From JBFWNG01 sp050251195 (GTDB taxonomy: Bacteria > Bdellovibrionota_B > Oligoflexia > Oligoflexales > Oligoflexaceae): 64,000 nt of DNA. The first letter of the stretch is position 1, and the number at the start of each line of letters is the position of its first letter. The position numbers were made by a program, and so were the translations under genes. The notes beneath the pieces were generated by a model. The model was not told the origin of the DNA. It did no database searches and saw only the letters and a list, made by a program, of their open reading frames with translations. Positions 52,245 to 60,982 of the stretch are shown here, one piece after another. The stretch spans positions 1-64,000 of the forward strand of contig JBFWNG010000003.1 in NCBI GenBank assembly GCA_050251195.1, in the 5' to 3' direction.

Positions 52245-52751
52245 GTGGTAGAGGTTTCCAAAGAGGTCATTTTCCAGTCACTCGCAAGGCTCTTTTCTTT
52301 GCTCTCGAAAAGATCGCTCATGATTGCGACGGCCGAAAGTTGCACCGGAGGACTTGTCGGAAGCTTTCTTACCGAACTCCCAGGTAGTTCTCAGTATTAT
52401 TCCGGCGGGGTCATTGCCTACTCAGACGCGGTCAAGACCACCTTGCTCAAGGTGCCAAAGGCAGTTATCGACGAAAAAGGCGCTGTTTCCCCCGAAGTCG
52501 CGCACCTTATGGCCGAAGGCGCTGCAAACGCATTTAATGTGTCCCTCAGTATATCGGTGACGGGCATAGCAGGACCTACTGGCGGGACCGAAACCAAGCC
52601 TGTCGGTACGATTTATTGTGGGTTCAAAGTTTTTCAAAAAACTGTTACCCATAGGTTTAATTTTTCGGGCAACCGCAATCAAGTAAGGATGCAAACGGTG
52701 CTTAGTTGTCTGAACAAAATGGTAGATATTCTAGAGGAGAGCCATACATGA
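52245..52751 (+). CDS. pncC: Nicotinamide-nucleotide amidase (CinA C-terminal type)
   Basis: A 168-residue single-domain CinA-C/PncC protein that deamidates NMN in pyridine-nucleotide recycling. Motifs A-T-A-E-S-C-T-G-G, P-G-S-S-x-Y-x-x-G-G-V-I-A-Y-S and G-I-A-G-P-x-G-G are intact. The start is a GTG, with an adequate GAGA upstream. The N-terminal MoaB-like domain of full CinA is absent, which is common. It overlaps lolA by four bases. Confidence 0.95.
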   Translation: MVEVSKEVIFQSLARLFSLLSKRSLMIATAESCTGGLVGSFLTELPGSSQYYSGGVIAYSDAVKTTLLKVPKAVIDEKGAVSPEVAHLMAEGAANAFNVSLSISVTGIAGPTGGTETKPVGTIYCGFKVFQKTVTHRFNFSGNRNQVRMQTVLSCLNKMVDILEESHT

Positions 52752-53404
52752 AGGCAGTAGTGGTCAGCGGACTTATGATTCTCGCCGTTGCGACAGCGTC
52801 ATTCGGCGAGAAGTCGGACGAGAAAACGAACATTGAAGCTCAGCACGAGGAATTGTTCACTAGTGTCGATAGCATTCAAGTCGACTTTGTTCAGGAAGTT
52901 TACAGAAAGCTTCGAAATAAGACGATCCGACGCCAAGGCGATGCGATCTTCGCTAAGCCGAATAATTTCTTCTGGAGCTTTGTCGACTCGGACAAAAAGG
53001 AAGAAAACTTCTACTTTAACGGCAGGGTCCTTTCCCACTACAAACAAGCGGAAAACACTGTAACCCATTTTTCAAGTCATGCGTCCTTGACCAAAGAACT
53101 CGAGGAAGTGGTCAAACTTGTCCTCGACGCAAAAAAACTCACGCAGTCTTACGAAACAACCAACATATCAAAGGACAAAGACAAATCCGAAGTATCACTT
53201 GTTCCTAAAAACAAGGGCGCGACAGCGATCAGCAAGATCGACGTCACCGTTGCACACCAGCCGAAATACGTCCAAGAAGTCGCCATCGAATATAAGGACG
53301 GCAATAAGACTACTTTCCATTTCAAAAATCCGAAGATGTCCGCGATCGATCCCAAGGTTTTTGTTTTCACAAATCCGGGCAAAGTCGAAGAGAAGAAGCT
53401 GTAA
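52748..53404 (+). CDS. lolA: Outer-membrane lipoprotein carrier LolA-like protein
   Basis: A 218-residue periplasmic protein with signal peptide M-K-A-V-V-V-S-G-L-M-I-L-A-V-A-T-A-S-F-G. The mature part has the LolA signatures I-Q-V-D-F-V-Q-E-V-Y and G-D-A-I-F-A-K-P-N-x-F-x-W. It would ferry lipoproteins such as BamD and MltD to the outer membrane. ATG 52748 overlaps the pncC stop codon (ATGA) and is preferred over the upstream in-frame start. Confidence 0.9.
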   Translation: MKAVVVSGLMILAVATASFGEKSDEKTNIEAQHEELFTSVDSIQVDFVQEVYRKLRNKTIRRQGDAIFAKPNNFFWSFVDSDKKEENFYFNGRVLSHYKQAENTVTHFSSHASLTKELEEVVKLVLDAKKLTQSYETTNISKDKDKSEVSLVPKNKGATAISKIDVTVAHQPKYVQEVAIEYKDGNKTTFHFKNPKMSAIDPKVFVFTNPGKVEEKKL

Positions 53405-53591
53405 ACTACTCCTGTATCTTGTCGAGGCTGTTGAAGAAGTTCAACAACTGCGACATACGAACCGTGTTACATTGTTAGGCAGTATTGGCGTAACCAACCG
53501 ATTTTACGCATATATATCGGTGTAAAGTTTTTGTGCGCCCAGCCGATAGACAATGTAGAACACAAGCTCCTAACCAAACCTCGGAGAACGT

Positions 53592-55151
53592 ATGTCGGAA
53601 GAACTGGTAAGATGGGAAGACTTTGACAAAATTCACGTCATCAAGCGTCTGAAGGATCTTGTCGGCAAGTGGTGGAAAGTCCAAATCAACTTCACCGACA
53701 AAAAGGGATTTCTTCGCGGCGTTCCTGAAGGAAAGTTCTTCAATCCCATCAACCCAATATGTCAGGCCATTACCGCTGACGACAAGGGATTCGCAAAGCG
53801 CGTCGACGTAGCCAGAAAGCTTACAGTTGACTCCATGAACTCGAAGAAACCTCGTATATCTAGAGGTCACGAGGGTTTCTCCGTTATTTCCGTTCCCATT
53901 CATGTCAATGGCGAATTCATGGGCACAGTGTATGGCGACGGGTTCCTCATTGCCGAAACAGCCCCTGAGCAGAAAACACTTATTCAATCTTATCTCGAAC
54001 GTCATTTTCCAGACCAAAAAAGCCTCTTACAACAAGTCGACAAGCTCCCCATTCTCTCTGAAAAAGAAATTCACTATCTAACGGAGCTTATCAATCTAGT
54101 TGTCGATGAAATCCTTATCGTGCACAAATCTCTCGATGATTCCAAAGATCGAGTCACGGAACTTTCGAAGGAACTCGATCAGCGTTACGGATTCCATAAC
54201 ATGATCGGAAAGTCCCGAAAAATGCAGGACCTCTATCGCATCCTCGATATGGTATGCGATTCTCCTTCAACCGTTCTTATCCAAGGTGAAAACGGTACAG
54301 GTAAGGAACTTATCGCAAAAGCACTGCACTACAACTCAAAACGAAAGCAAAGAAAATTTCTCGTTGTCAACTGCGGCGCGTTTAACGAAAACCTTCTCGA
54401 ATCCGAACTTTTTGGTCACATCAAAGGATCATTCACCGGCGCGGTGAAAGACAAAAAAGGCCTCTTTGAAGCGGCAGACGGCGGCACACTCTTCTTGGAC
54501 GAGGTTGGCGACACTTCGCTGCCGATGCAAGTTAAACTCTTAAGGGTACTTCAAGAAGGCACCTTCACGCCTGTGGGCAGTACCGTCGTAAAAAAGGCCA
54601 ACGTTCGAATCCTCGCCGCTACCAATAAGAACCTGGTAGAAATGGTAAAACATGGAACGTTCCGAGAAGACCTTTACTACCGCCTTAACGTCATCAACGT
54701 CGTTGTACCGCCTCTCCGTGAGCGCATTGAAGACATCCCGATACTCGTTGATTTCTTTTTGTCGAAGTATTCAAAGAACAGCGGCACCCCAAAAAAGCAG
54801 ATCGACAAACTCTGTATGGAACGCCTCATGAATCACACCTGGCCTGGTAACGTTCGGGAGCTGGAGAACGAAATCGAAAGATTGTCAGTGCTCGCCGGTG
54901 ACGAAGTGAACATTCCGGGAGAATTCCTGTCGCCTCGAATCATGGAAAATGCCCAAAAATCGTTCCCCGGTCTTCGAACCGACGGCAACTTGAAGGATTC
55001 GCTCGAAGAGCTTGAGAAACAGATGATTCTCGAAGGCCTCGAACGATGCCAATGGAATAAGTCAAAACTTGCAAAAGAACTTGGGATCAGTCGGGCTGGC
55101 TTGATCACAAAAGTCGCGAAGTATGCACTCGAAAAGAGAAAACTTGGATAA
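53592..55151 (+). CDS. PocR-sensor sigma-54-dependent activator
   Basis: A 519-residue regulator. The N-terminal ~170 residues match the PocR-type ligand-binding domain (L-V-G-K-W-W-K-V-Q-I-N-F-T-D). Then comes an AAA domain with G-E-N-G-T-G-K-E (Walker A) and G-S-F-T-G-A (GAFTGA loop, needed to contact sigma-54), and a C-terminal Fis-type helix-turn-helix (K-L-A-K-E-L-G-I-S-R-A-G-L). It must activate sigma-54 promoters. A possible one precedes the Fis-type gene at 62029. A small coiled-coil gene follows. Confidence 0.94.
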   Translation: MSEELVRWEDFDKIHVIKRLKDLVGKWWKVQINFTDKKGFLRGVPEGKFFNPINPICQAITADDKGFAKRVDVARKLTVDSMNSKKPRISRGHEGFSVISVPIHVNGEFMGTVYGDGFLIAETAPEQKTLIQSYLERHFPDQKSLLQQVDKLPILSEKEIHYLTELINLVVDEILIVHKSLDDSKDRVTELSKELDQRYGFHNMIGKSRKMQDLYRILDMVCDSPSTVLIQGENGTGKELIAKALHYNSKRKQRKFLVVNCGAFNENLLESELFGHIKGSFTGAVKDKKGLFEAADGGTLFLDEVGDTSLPMQVKLLRVLQEGTFTPVGSTVVKKANVRILAATNKNLVEMVKHGTFREDLYYRLNVINVVVPPLRERIEDIPILVDFFLSKYSKNSGTPKKQIDKLCMERLMNHTWPGNVRELENEIERLSVLAGDEVNIPGEFLSPRIMENAQKSFPGLRTDGNLKDSLEELEKQMILEGLERCQWNKSKLAKELGISRAGLITKVAKYALEKRKLG

Positions 55152-55180
55152 GAAAAACTTTGGATCTGAAGGGGACCGAT

Positions 55181-55453
55181 ATGAAAGATCGCATGGAACA
55201 ACTAGAGTATACGGTGATGGAGCTCGGAACCGAACTCTACAAAGTGAAGTCGGAAATACAGCAGATTTCCAAAGTTCAAAAGGCAACGCTCGCTAGCTTA
55301 AAGGGTCTGCGTAACGCACTCGACTCCAAAGGCGTCATCGACAAAGACGACGTCGATATCGAAATTGAATTGACGCGCCTAATCGAAAAACTCGACAAGC
55401 TTAGCGAAGTTGGGTACGAGAACAGCGGACCGCTGAAACGGGGATTTAACTAG
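55181..55453 (+). CDS. Small coiled-coil protein downstream of the sigma-54 activator
   Basis: A 90-residue helical, charged protein (M-E-Q-L-E-Y-T-V-M-E-L-G-T-E-L-Y-K-V-K) with heptad spacing through residues ~5-80. The ATG at 55181 has AGGGGA before it. It is 29 bases after the activator gene and is probably co-transcribed. It may bind the activator, but that is inference from position. It is followed by the repeat at 55464. Confidence 0.65.
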   Translation: MKDRMEQLEYTVMELGTELYKVKSEIQQISKVQKATLASLKGLRNALDSKGVIDKDDVDIEIELTRLIEKLDKLSEVGYENSGPLKRGFN

Positions 55454-55463
55454 TTAAGAATCT

Positions 55464-55566
55464 TTCAGCGTTTCCAATCTTCCGCGCCTCCGCGTTAAAA
55501 AAACAATCGCGGAGACGCTGAAAAGCAACGGAACACGAAAATACTGAAAGCCGCGGAGACGCTGAA
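55464..55566. repeat. Palindromic repeat with a third arm copy
   Basis: TTCAGCGT ... CTCCGCG (55464-55494) pairs with CGCGGAG ACGCTGAA (55508-55522), and the latter is repeated at 55552-55566. TTTCAGCGTTTCC and TTCCGCGC-TCCGCG are shared with 49421-49452. It separates convergent genes and may end both transcripts. Confidence 0.7.
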
Positions 55567-55573
55567 AAATATA

Positions 55574-56119
55574 TTACAGTCTGAGAGCCATCTGAATATC
55601 ATTAATCCTCTGCCCCTGAACCCTAAACATATCTTCAACAACACCACCTTTTATGAATCCTAGGCGTTCGTAGAGCCTAATCGCCGGAAGATTGTGCGCA
55701 AAGACGGAAAGATCGATCCAGGACAGGCCAGGAATCGTCCTCGCCCACTTTATTGCTTCGTTACAAAGTCTCAGCCCCAGTCCCTTTCTCCTATAATCCG
55801 TCTCTATACCCATGGACAGCAGCGCACGATGGCGCGTCGCCTCCATATGCGAGGTTGAAAGATCAACGTGCCCCACCACTTTGCTGTCTCTTGTAACCAC
55901 AATCCACGAACGCTCCCATTGAGTTTCCGTAAGGGGGCGTCCCCATTTGCGAATCTTGGCATCGAGGAGATTGTGCAGATGCGGCTTAGCCATGGGAGTG
56001 TAGAGAAACTCGCTATTCGCTTGCTCCTCATAATGACGGGCGATGTGCTCAACGTAATAGTCGTACCATCGTTTCGCGTTAGGGATTATTTCATAATCGA
56101 GGTTCAACGAGTTCCTCAT
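55574..56119 (-). CDS. GNAT-family acetyltransferase
   Basis: A 181-residue N-acetyltransferase with the acetyl-CoA loop Y-R-R-K-G-L-G-L-R-L-C and the later L-x-V-F-A-H-N-L-P-A-I-R-L-Y-E-R-L-G-F. The frame is open further, but ATG 56119 avoids most of the overlap with the MBL gene and starts at a natural N-terminus. It is the last gene of the purM operon. The substrate is unknown. Confidence 0.88.
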   Translation of the reverse strand: MRNSLNLDYEIIPNAKRWYDYYVEHIARHYEEQANSEFLYTPMAKPHLHNLLDAKIRKWGRPLTETQWERSWIVVTRDSKVVGHVDLSTSHMEATRHRALLSMGIETDYRRKGLGLRLCNEAIKWARTIPGLSWIDLSVFAHNLPAIRLYERLGFIKGGVVEDMFRVQGQRINDIQMALRL

Positions 56120-57137
56120 CAACGGCTTTAAGAATAGTTTCGTGATCGAACTGTTTAAATGTTTCAAAAAACTTTTGCGCTTCCGCCTCGTTTTCGGGCT
56201 GATCCTTGTAAATGTTTGAAAAATGAAACGGCCTAAACTCCTTGGCACCCATAGTGGCTGCGATCAATGCCGTTTGCTTAGTGGTAAGATGTTTCTTTTC
56301 GAAGGCACGAGCTCTGTCGTCATCAAGAAAGCTTGTTTCGCCAATGAGCATGGAAATTCCGGAAAACAACTTTTGAGCCTTCGTAACATTTGCTTTGTTG
56401 AACGCAATATCTGTAATGTATCCGACGGAGATTGGATCGAGAGGAATTAGAAACTTCTTCGCTAAATCCTTGGTAAAGAGCTTCTTGCCACCGACCTCTA
56501 TGGACCTATTTTCGCCGGTCGCTTCGCACATCTGGACTTCACGAATCCAGGGTCCTTCTGTAAGGCCCTCTCGCTTTATGCTTTCAATATCGACTTGCGT
56601 TCGGGGCGGTAAAACATATTTGTAAGCTACACTCGGTGTGCCGTGATCCAAAATCGCTGCATAGATATGGACGCCAGCAGTCTCGTGATAAATCAGAATT
56701 GGATCACCCGGCGAAGTTGTTAGCTGCTCTTTACTTCTAGTTGGCTCAAAACCGTTGTCATTGACAAGCTTTGCGCGCGTGATGCACCTATCGTCGATCT
56801 CCACCACCTCAAAACTTATTTGCCCTGGCTCGAGGAGGTTCCAAGTGTAGGCTTTGATCTTGTGATAAACCTGGTCGATAAAACCTTTGGGACCAAATAA
56901 CCTAACCTCGCGCCTGTGAGGAATATTAATTCTCAACAGTCGGTCGAACCCTATAAAATGATCGACGTGCGTGTGGCTCACAAAGACATTTCGAACCTTA
57001 AGAAGCTTTCGATGCGAGAAGGCGTCTAACGATCCAAGATCGAAGAGAAGCGATTCAGCCATACGTGGATTAAACAAGTACACGGCAGGATCGCCGGATA
57101 ATCCATTCACAAATTCGAGTTCGAAAGGAATCGTCAT
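56091..57137 (-). CDS. MBL-fold metallohydrolase, RNase Z-like
   Basis: A 348-residue metallo-beta-lactamase fold protein with H-T-H-V-D-H-F for two-zinc binding and later His and Asp ligands. The N-terminal L-F-D-L-G-S and the overall order are closest to RNase Z/ElaC-like proteins, but the characteristic exosite is not clear, so tRNA 3' processing is uncertain. It overlaps the nitrilase gene by 4 bases and the GNAT gene by 29. Confidence 0.8.
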   Translation of the reverse strand: MTIPFELEFVNGLSGDPAVYLFNPRMAESLLFDLGSLDAFSHRKLLKVRNVFVSHTHVDHFIGFDRLLRINIPHRREVRLFGPKGFIDQVYHKIKAYTWNLLEPGQISFEVVEIDDRCITRAKLVNDNGFEPTRSKEQLTTSPGDPILIYHETAGVHIYAAILDHGTPSVAYKYVLPPRTQVDIESIKREGLTEGPWIREVQMCEATGENRSIEVGGKKLFTKDLAKKFLIPLDPISVGYITDIAFNKANVTKAQKLFSGISMLIGETSFLDDDRARAFEKKHLTTKQTALIAATMGAKEFRPFHFSNIYKDQPENEAEAQKFFETFKQFDHETILKAVDEELVEPRL

Positions 57138-57982
57138 AACTTGTACAGCTCAGATCTCTTATTGCGCAACGCAGGCACTTTTGCTCGCACCTGGCTGAGC
57201 CGGTCGCGGGTCATGGTTCCAACAGCGATTCCGGGGACGTTGCCTGTGTCGGCAATTTTATAGCCCCACGGGTCGATAACCATCGAATGACCGTAGGAGT
57301 GCTTTTCTGCGTAATGGTTTCCCGTTTGATTGGCTGCAAACACGTAGCATTGGTGTTCTATAGCACGCGCACGCAGCAGAATTTCCCAATGGTCCATCCC
57401 CGTCTGCAGCGTAAAGGCCGATGGCACCAGAATAACGTCAAGTGGCTTTTCCTTAGCCATGGTCAGGTAGAGCTCGGCAAAACGCAGGTCGTAACAAATA
57501 CTCAAACCAACCCTAAAACCGTCGATATCCAAGGTTTTTAGTTCATTTCCGGGGATGTTACCGTCGGATTCGCAGTAAAGCGGATTTCCCGAGTCGGAGA
57601 TGAGATTGAACAAATGGGTTTTGCGGTATTTTGCGAGAATATGGCCGTCCCGCCCAAAGACATACGAGGTGTTGTAAACCCGGCGTTCTCCACGGGCATT
57701 CTTGGTTTCCGCTGTAGGCTTTTCTCCTAACGAACCGGCGAAAAGCACAATTTTTTTGTCACGAGCGAATTGAGCGAGACGTTGCACAACTTCACCGTTA
57801 TCCGTCTCCGCATTGTCGTATAGTTCGCTATATGGTCCGTAAAAGAGAAACGTTTCGGGAAGCAGGACCCAATCTGCCCCGGCATCAACAGCCTTATTCA
57901 ACAGGGCGAACGCCTTCGCGACGTTGTCGTCTTTGCGAGGCGTCGAGTTCATGCATATCGTTGCTAATGTAATTTCAGTCAT
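57134..57982 (-). CDS. Nitrilase-superfamily carbon-nitrogen hydrolase (Nit1/omega-amidase type)
   Basis: A 282-residue amidase with the full catalytic set: Glu in L-P-E-T-F-L, Lys in Y-R-K-T-H-L-F and Cys in I-C-Y-D-L-R-F-A-E. The last stretch and its surroundings match the Nit branch (deaminated glutathione amidase). It follows pyrB after 4 bases and overlaps the MBL gene. It may repair metabolites or hydrolyse an amide; the substrate is not determined. Confidence 0.88.
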   Translation of the reverse strand: MTEITLATICMNSTPRKDDNVAKAFALLNKAVDAGADWVLLPETFLFYGPYSELYDNAETDNGEVVQRLAQFARDKKIVLFAGSLGEKPTAETKNARGERRVYNTSYVFGRDGHILAKYRKTHLFNLISDSGNPLYCESDGNIPGNELKTLDIDGFRVGLSICYDLRFAELYLTMAKEKPLDVILVPSAFTLQTGMDHWEILLRARAIEHQCYVFAANQTGNHYAEKHSYGHSMVIDPWGYKIADTGNVPGIAVGTMTRDRLSQVRAKVPALRNKRSELYKL

Positions 57983-57986
57983 AGAA

Positions 57987-58979
57987 TTAAAGTTCAGGAA
58001 GCAAAATCTTTTTGTCGACGTTGAATATCTTCGTTATCAAAGCAACCCTTGTCCACATACCGTTTCGTTCTTGGCGCCAATACTTGGCGCGAGGATCTGA
58101 ATCGATCGCCACATCGAGCTCTTTTCTTCGCGGGAACGGGTGCATAATCAAAGTATCTGGTTTCATAATTCGAAGATGGCTTTCTTTGACATAGTACTTA
58201 CTGTAATCGACCTTTTTGGATTCGCCGGCGACGTCGTACTCGTCTTGAACCCTGGTCACGTAGATCGCGTCGGCTCCGTCGATGGCTTCTTCGAGTCGAT
58301 CCGTTTCTTCAAAGCGAATCCTTGATTTGTACAACCGCTGCCTCAAGTCGTCGTTGATCTGAAACTCGGGAGGCGACACAAAGCGAATGTTGATTCCCTC
58401 GTAATTCATAAGCAACGCGGACAAAGACCTTACCGTTCGACCGCGCTTCAAATCGCCGACCATCGTTATCGTTTTGTGATCGATACCGCCGCGGTGCTTC
58501 AAACCTCGTCTGATTGTATAGAGGTCGAGCAGAGCTTGCGTGGGGTGCTCGTCCGGGCCGCTGCCAGCGTTGATAATCGGCACAGGCCGCGGCGTAGAGT
58601 CGAGATACTCCGCTATCCGATCGCACAGCCCGGCGACAGGCGTCCGCATAATGATAATGTCGACATAACTCGAGAACGTTCTTAAAGAATCCTCAATACT
58701 TTCACCTTTTCGCTCCGAACTAATCGACGAATCGCGAATATCACTTGAGCGCATTCCCACAACGTCTAAGGCGGATTGGAAAGAAAGGAACGTTCTGGTG
58801 GAGGGTTGAGTGAAGTATAACATCCCTCGTTTATGAGCAAGGAGGCCCTGAAGATATAACAGGCCTTCCTTGGATTTATCGTATTTTCTGATCTCGTCGG
58901 TGAGCCTAAATATATAGTCTAGGAAATCCCTATCGAATTGTGACGCATGCAAAATGTGCAAAGGCTTATGGTAATCCAT
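57987..58979 (-). CDS. pyrB: Aspartate carbamoyltransferase
   Basis: A 330-residue enzyme joining carbamoyl phosphate and aspartate in pyrimidine synthesis. The carbamoyl-phosphate site is P-S-T-R-T-F-L-S-F (Phe in place of the usual second Arg), and H-P-T-Q-A-L-L-D, R-V-Q-D-E-Y and H-P-F-P-R are present. No pyrI or pyrC is near. It lies 8 bases after purM, a purine-pyrimidine pairing in one operon. Confidence 0.92.
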   Translation of the reverse strand: MDYHKPLHILHASQFDRDFLDYIFRLTDEIRKYDKSKEGLLYLQGLLAHKRGMLYFTQPSTRTFLSFQSALDVVGMRSSDIRDSSISSERKGESIEDSLRTFSSYVDIIIMRTPVAGLCDRIAEYLDSTPRPVPIINAGSGPDEHPTQALLDLYTIRRGLKHRGGIDHKTITMVGDLKRGRTVRSLSALLMNYEGINIRFVSPPEFQINDDLRQRLYKSRIRFEETDRLEEAIDGADAIYVTRVQDEYDVAGESKKVDYSKYYVKESHLRIMKPDTLIMHPFPRRKELDVAIDSDPRAKYWRQERNGMWTRVALITKIFNVDKKILLPEL

Positions 58980-58987
58980 CGTTTCCT

Positions 58988-60010
58988 CTATATATAGACG
59001 ACGTCGTCTTCGCCCTGGCTGCGCTTGCGCGTTTGGCCCAACCGCACGGGTTCTAACTCGAGCATCTTTGCTGCTTCAAAAATTCTTGCTTCCGCGTCGG
59101 CGTCCACTATCGCCATCATTCCAACGCCCCAGTTGAACGTCGACTCGAGATCATCAAACGATTTGCCTTGGGCGGCAATAAATTTCGACATCCAGGCTGG
59201 CGTGGGTATCTCCGATTTCACTATTTCAAATTGAATGTCTTCGCCTGCCCCGCGCGGCAGATTGCCGGAAATGCCGCCGCCTGTGATATGCGCCAAAGAA
59301 TGAATAGAGTTAGCCGGAGCAACCTTTACGAGTTCTGGAATCTGGGAATAGATTTTGGTTGGAGTGAGCAATCTTGAGATCGTCTCCGTATCCCAATCAT
59401 TGCGGGTATCCACCCATTTGCGGACCAAAGAATAGCCGTTGCTATGGAAACCGGAGCTTCGAAAGCCTATAATCTTGTCGCCAGGTTTCACTGTCTCAGG
59501 ACGAATACGCTTCTTGTTATCAACAATCCCCACGACGAAACCGGCAAGGTCAAAGTGCCCTTTTGCGTAGAGCCCGGGCAACTCAGCTGTTTCCCCTCCC
59601 AATAAAGCCGCACCGCATTGAGCGACGCTGTCTTTAATAGAGGTAAGAACCGCCTTGAACTGGTTCTCGTCTAAAACTCCCGAGGCATAGTAATCGAGAA
59701 AAAACAGTGGCTTTGCACCCACTGTGTAGAGGTCGTTAACGCACATCGCCACGAGATCCTGACCGATTCCTGTCAGGTTGTTCTGCTGAATGGCGAGAAG
59801 TATTTTGGTTCCCACCCCATCCGTGGACGCCACAAGAACGGGTTCCTCGTAACCCTTAAGATCGGGTTGCAGAAGTCCGCAAAATCCGCCAATGCCTGAT
59901 AGGATTTTGTGGCCGTGTTTTGTCGTATTCTTTTCCGTCAGCCAATCGACAAGCTTGTCCGCTTTATCTATATCGACTCCGGCTTCCTTATACGAGAGGT
60001 GCTTTTTCAA
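58988..60010 (-). CDS. purM: Phosphoribosylformylglycinamidine cyclo-ligase (AIR synthase)
   Basis: A 340-residue enzyme of purine synthesis. V-A-S-T-D-G-V-G-T-K-I, the L-L-G-G-E-T-A-E-L-P-G segment and H-I-T-G-G-G-I-S-G-N-L-P match PurM. It is the first gene of the operon and starts at ATG 60010. Confidence 0.96.
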   Translation of the reverse strand: MKKHLSYKEAGVDIDKADKLVDWLTEKNTTKHGHKILSGIGGFCGLLQPDLKGYEEPVLVASTDGVGTKILLAIQQNNLTGIGQDLVAMCVNDLYTVGAKPLFFLDYYASGVLDENQFKAVLTSIKDSVAQCGAALLGGETAELPGLYAKGHFDLAGFVVGIVDNKKRIRPETVKPGDKIIGFRSSGFHSNGYSLVRKWVDTRNDWDTETISRLLTPTKIYSQIPELVKVAPANSIHSLAHITGGGISGNLPRGAGEDIQFEIVKSEIPTPAWMSKFIAAQGKSFDDLESTFNWGVGMMAIVDADAEARIFEAAKMLELEPVRLGQTRKRSQGEDDVVYI

Positions 60011-60127
60011 GGATTCTTACCCATTAGTGACTAAATTATATCTGTTATTTTAGAACGTTAGCCAAAATTGTCTAAACTTTTTTCACCTAGTTCCGATCCA
60101 TTTTCAAGAACAAGGAGTGGGTCACAC

Positions 60128-60943
60128 ATGGCTTTTCGGATGCTAGGTTTCATTTTTTGCGCACTAACGTCCACGTTTATGTATCACGACGTTTGGGCTA
60201 ATGAAACAAAAGAAAATCAGCAGCTTTCTGCCCAAAAACAAAAGAAAGGTTATCTTGTCACCCGGTTCCACAAATCTTCGGAGGGGAGTTCCACGCTGGT
60301 TCTCGGTCTTACACCGAGCTTTAAGCCGGAGGTCGGGGACGTGCTTGACGTCTTTCGGCAAATCCCCCACGCATCGCCTGTGCGCACAGGTCTTGTTAAG
60401 ATTATAGAGGTTAAAAAGACGTTCGCGCTTGCCGAACTTCTAGAAGACGGTACCGCCGAGGCCGCAAACTTTTTCCCACGGGCAAAAGGCGTGATGATTG
60501 GAGATTGGGCGGTCGAGAAAAAGGTAGAGATTATCGCCGCGAAAATAATCACCCCATCGGATTCTCTTCAATATGACGAAATCTTTGCAGATCCCAAGGC
60601 CGAGCCATATTCCTACGAACTCACGCCCGAGGGCAAGGATCGCATCAAGGAACTGGCTGCCCGCTTCAAGGACGTAAGGCTACCGGTCGTTATGATCGAG
60701 GCTTACACAGACGCCAAAGGCTCAAGCGAAGCCAACCAAATTGAGGCATACCAGCGCGCCCTCACGGTTCGCCAGTTTCTCGTCGACGACCTTGGATTTG
60801 ACGCCGAACGCGTGGTTGCCATCGGCTACGGCGAATCCGAACTCGCGTCTCCGGGTTATGCTCCTGGTTCCGACGCCGAAAATCGACGCATCGTCTTCAA
60901 AGCAAAATCAGAAAGTACCTACTTTCATAAGGCTTCTTTTTAG
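60128..60943 (+). CDS. Exported OmpA-domain protein
   Basis: A 271-residue protein. ATG 60128 (GGAG nearby) begins a signal-like N-terminus, M-A-F-R-M-L-G-F-I-F-C-A-L-T-S-T-F-M-Y-H. A variable ~120-residue middle leads to a C-terminal OmpA/MotB peptidoglycan-binding domain with I-E-A-Y-T-D-A-K-G-S, V-R-Q-F-L and A-E-N-R-R-I-V-F. It probably tethers the outer membrane or a complex to peptidoglycan. mutM follows after 39 bases. Confidence 0.85.
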   Translation: MAFRMLGFIFCALTSTFMYHDVWANETKENQQLSAQKQKKGYLVTRFHKSSEGSSTLVLGLTPSFKPEVGDVLDVFRQIPHASPVRTGLVKIIEVKKTFALAELLEDGTAEAANFFPRAKGVMIGDWAVEKKVEIIAAKIITPSDSLQYDEIFADPKAEPYSYELTPEGKDRIKELAARFKDVRLPVVMIEAYTDAKGSSEANQIEAYQRALTVRQFLVDDLGFDAERVVAIGYGESELASPGYAPGSDAENRRIVFKAKSESTYFHKASF

Positions 60944-60982
60944 GCTAAAAACACTGTTGCAGAACCTAAAAGAAGATCTTGT

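Noticed and set aside
53430..53470. Small hairpin GTTGAA/TTCAAC after lolA as a terminator
   Set aside because: Only a 6-bp stem with no T-tract; too weak to call.
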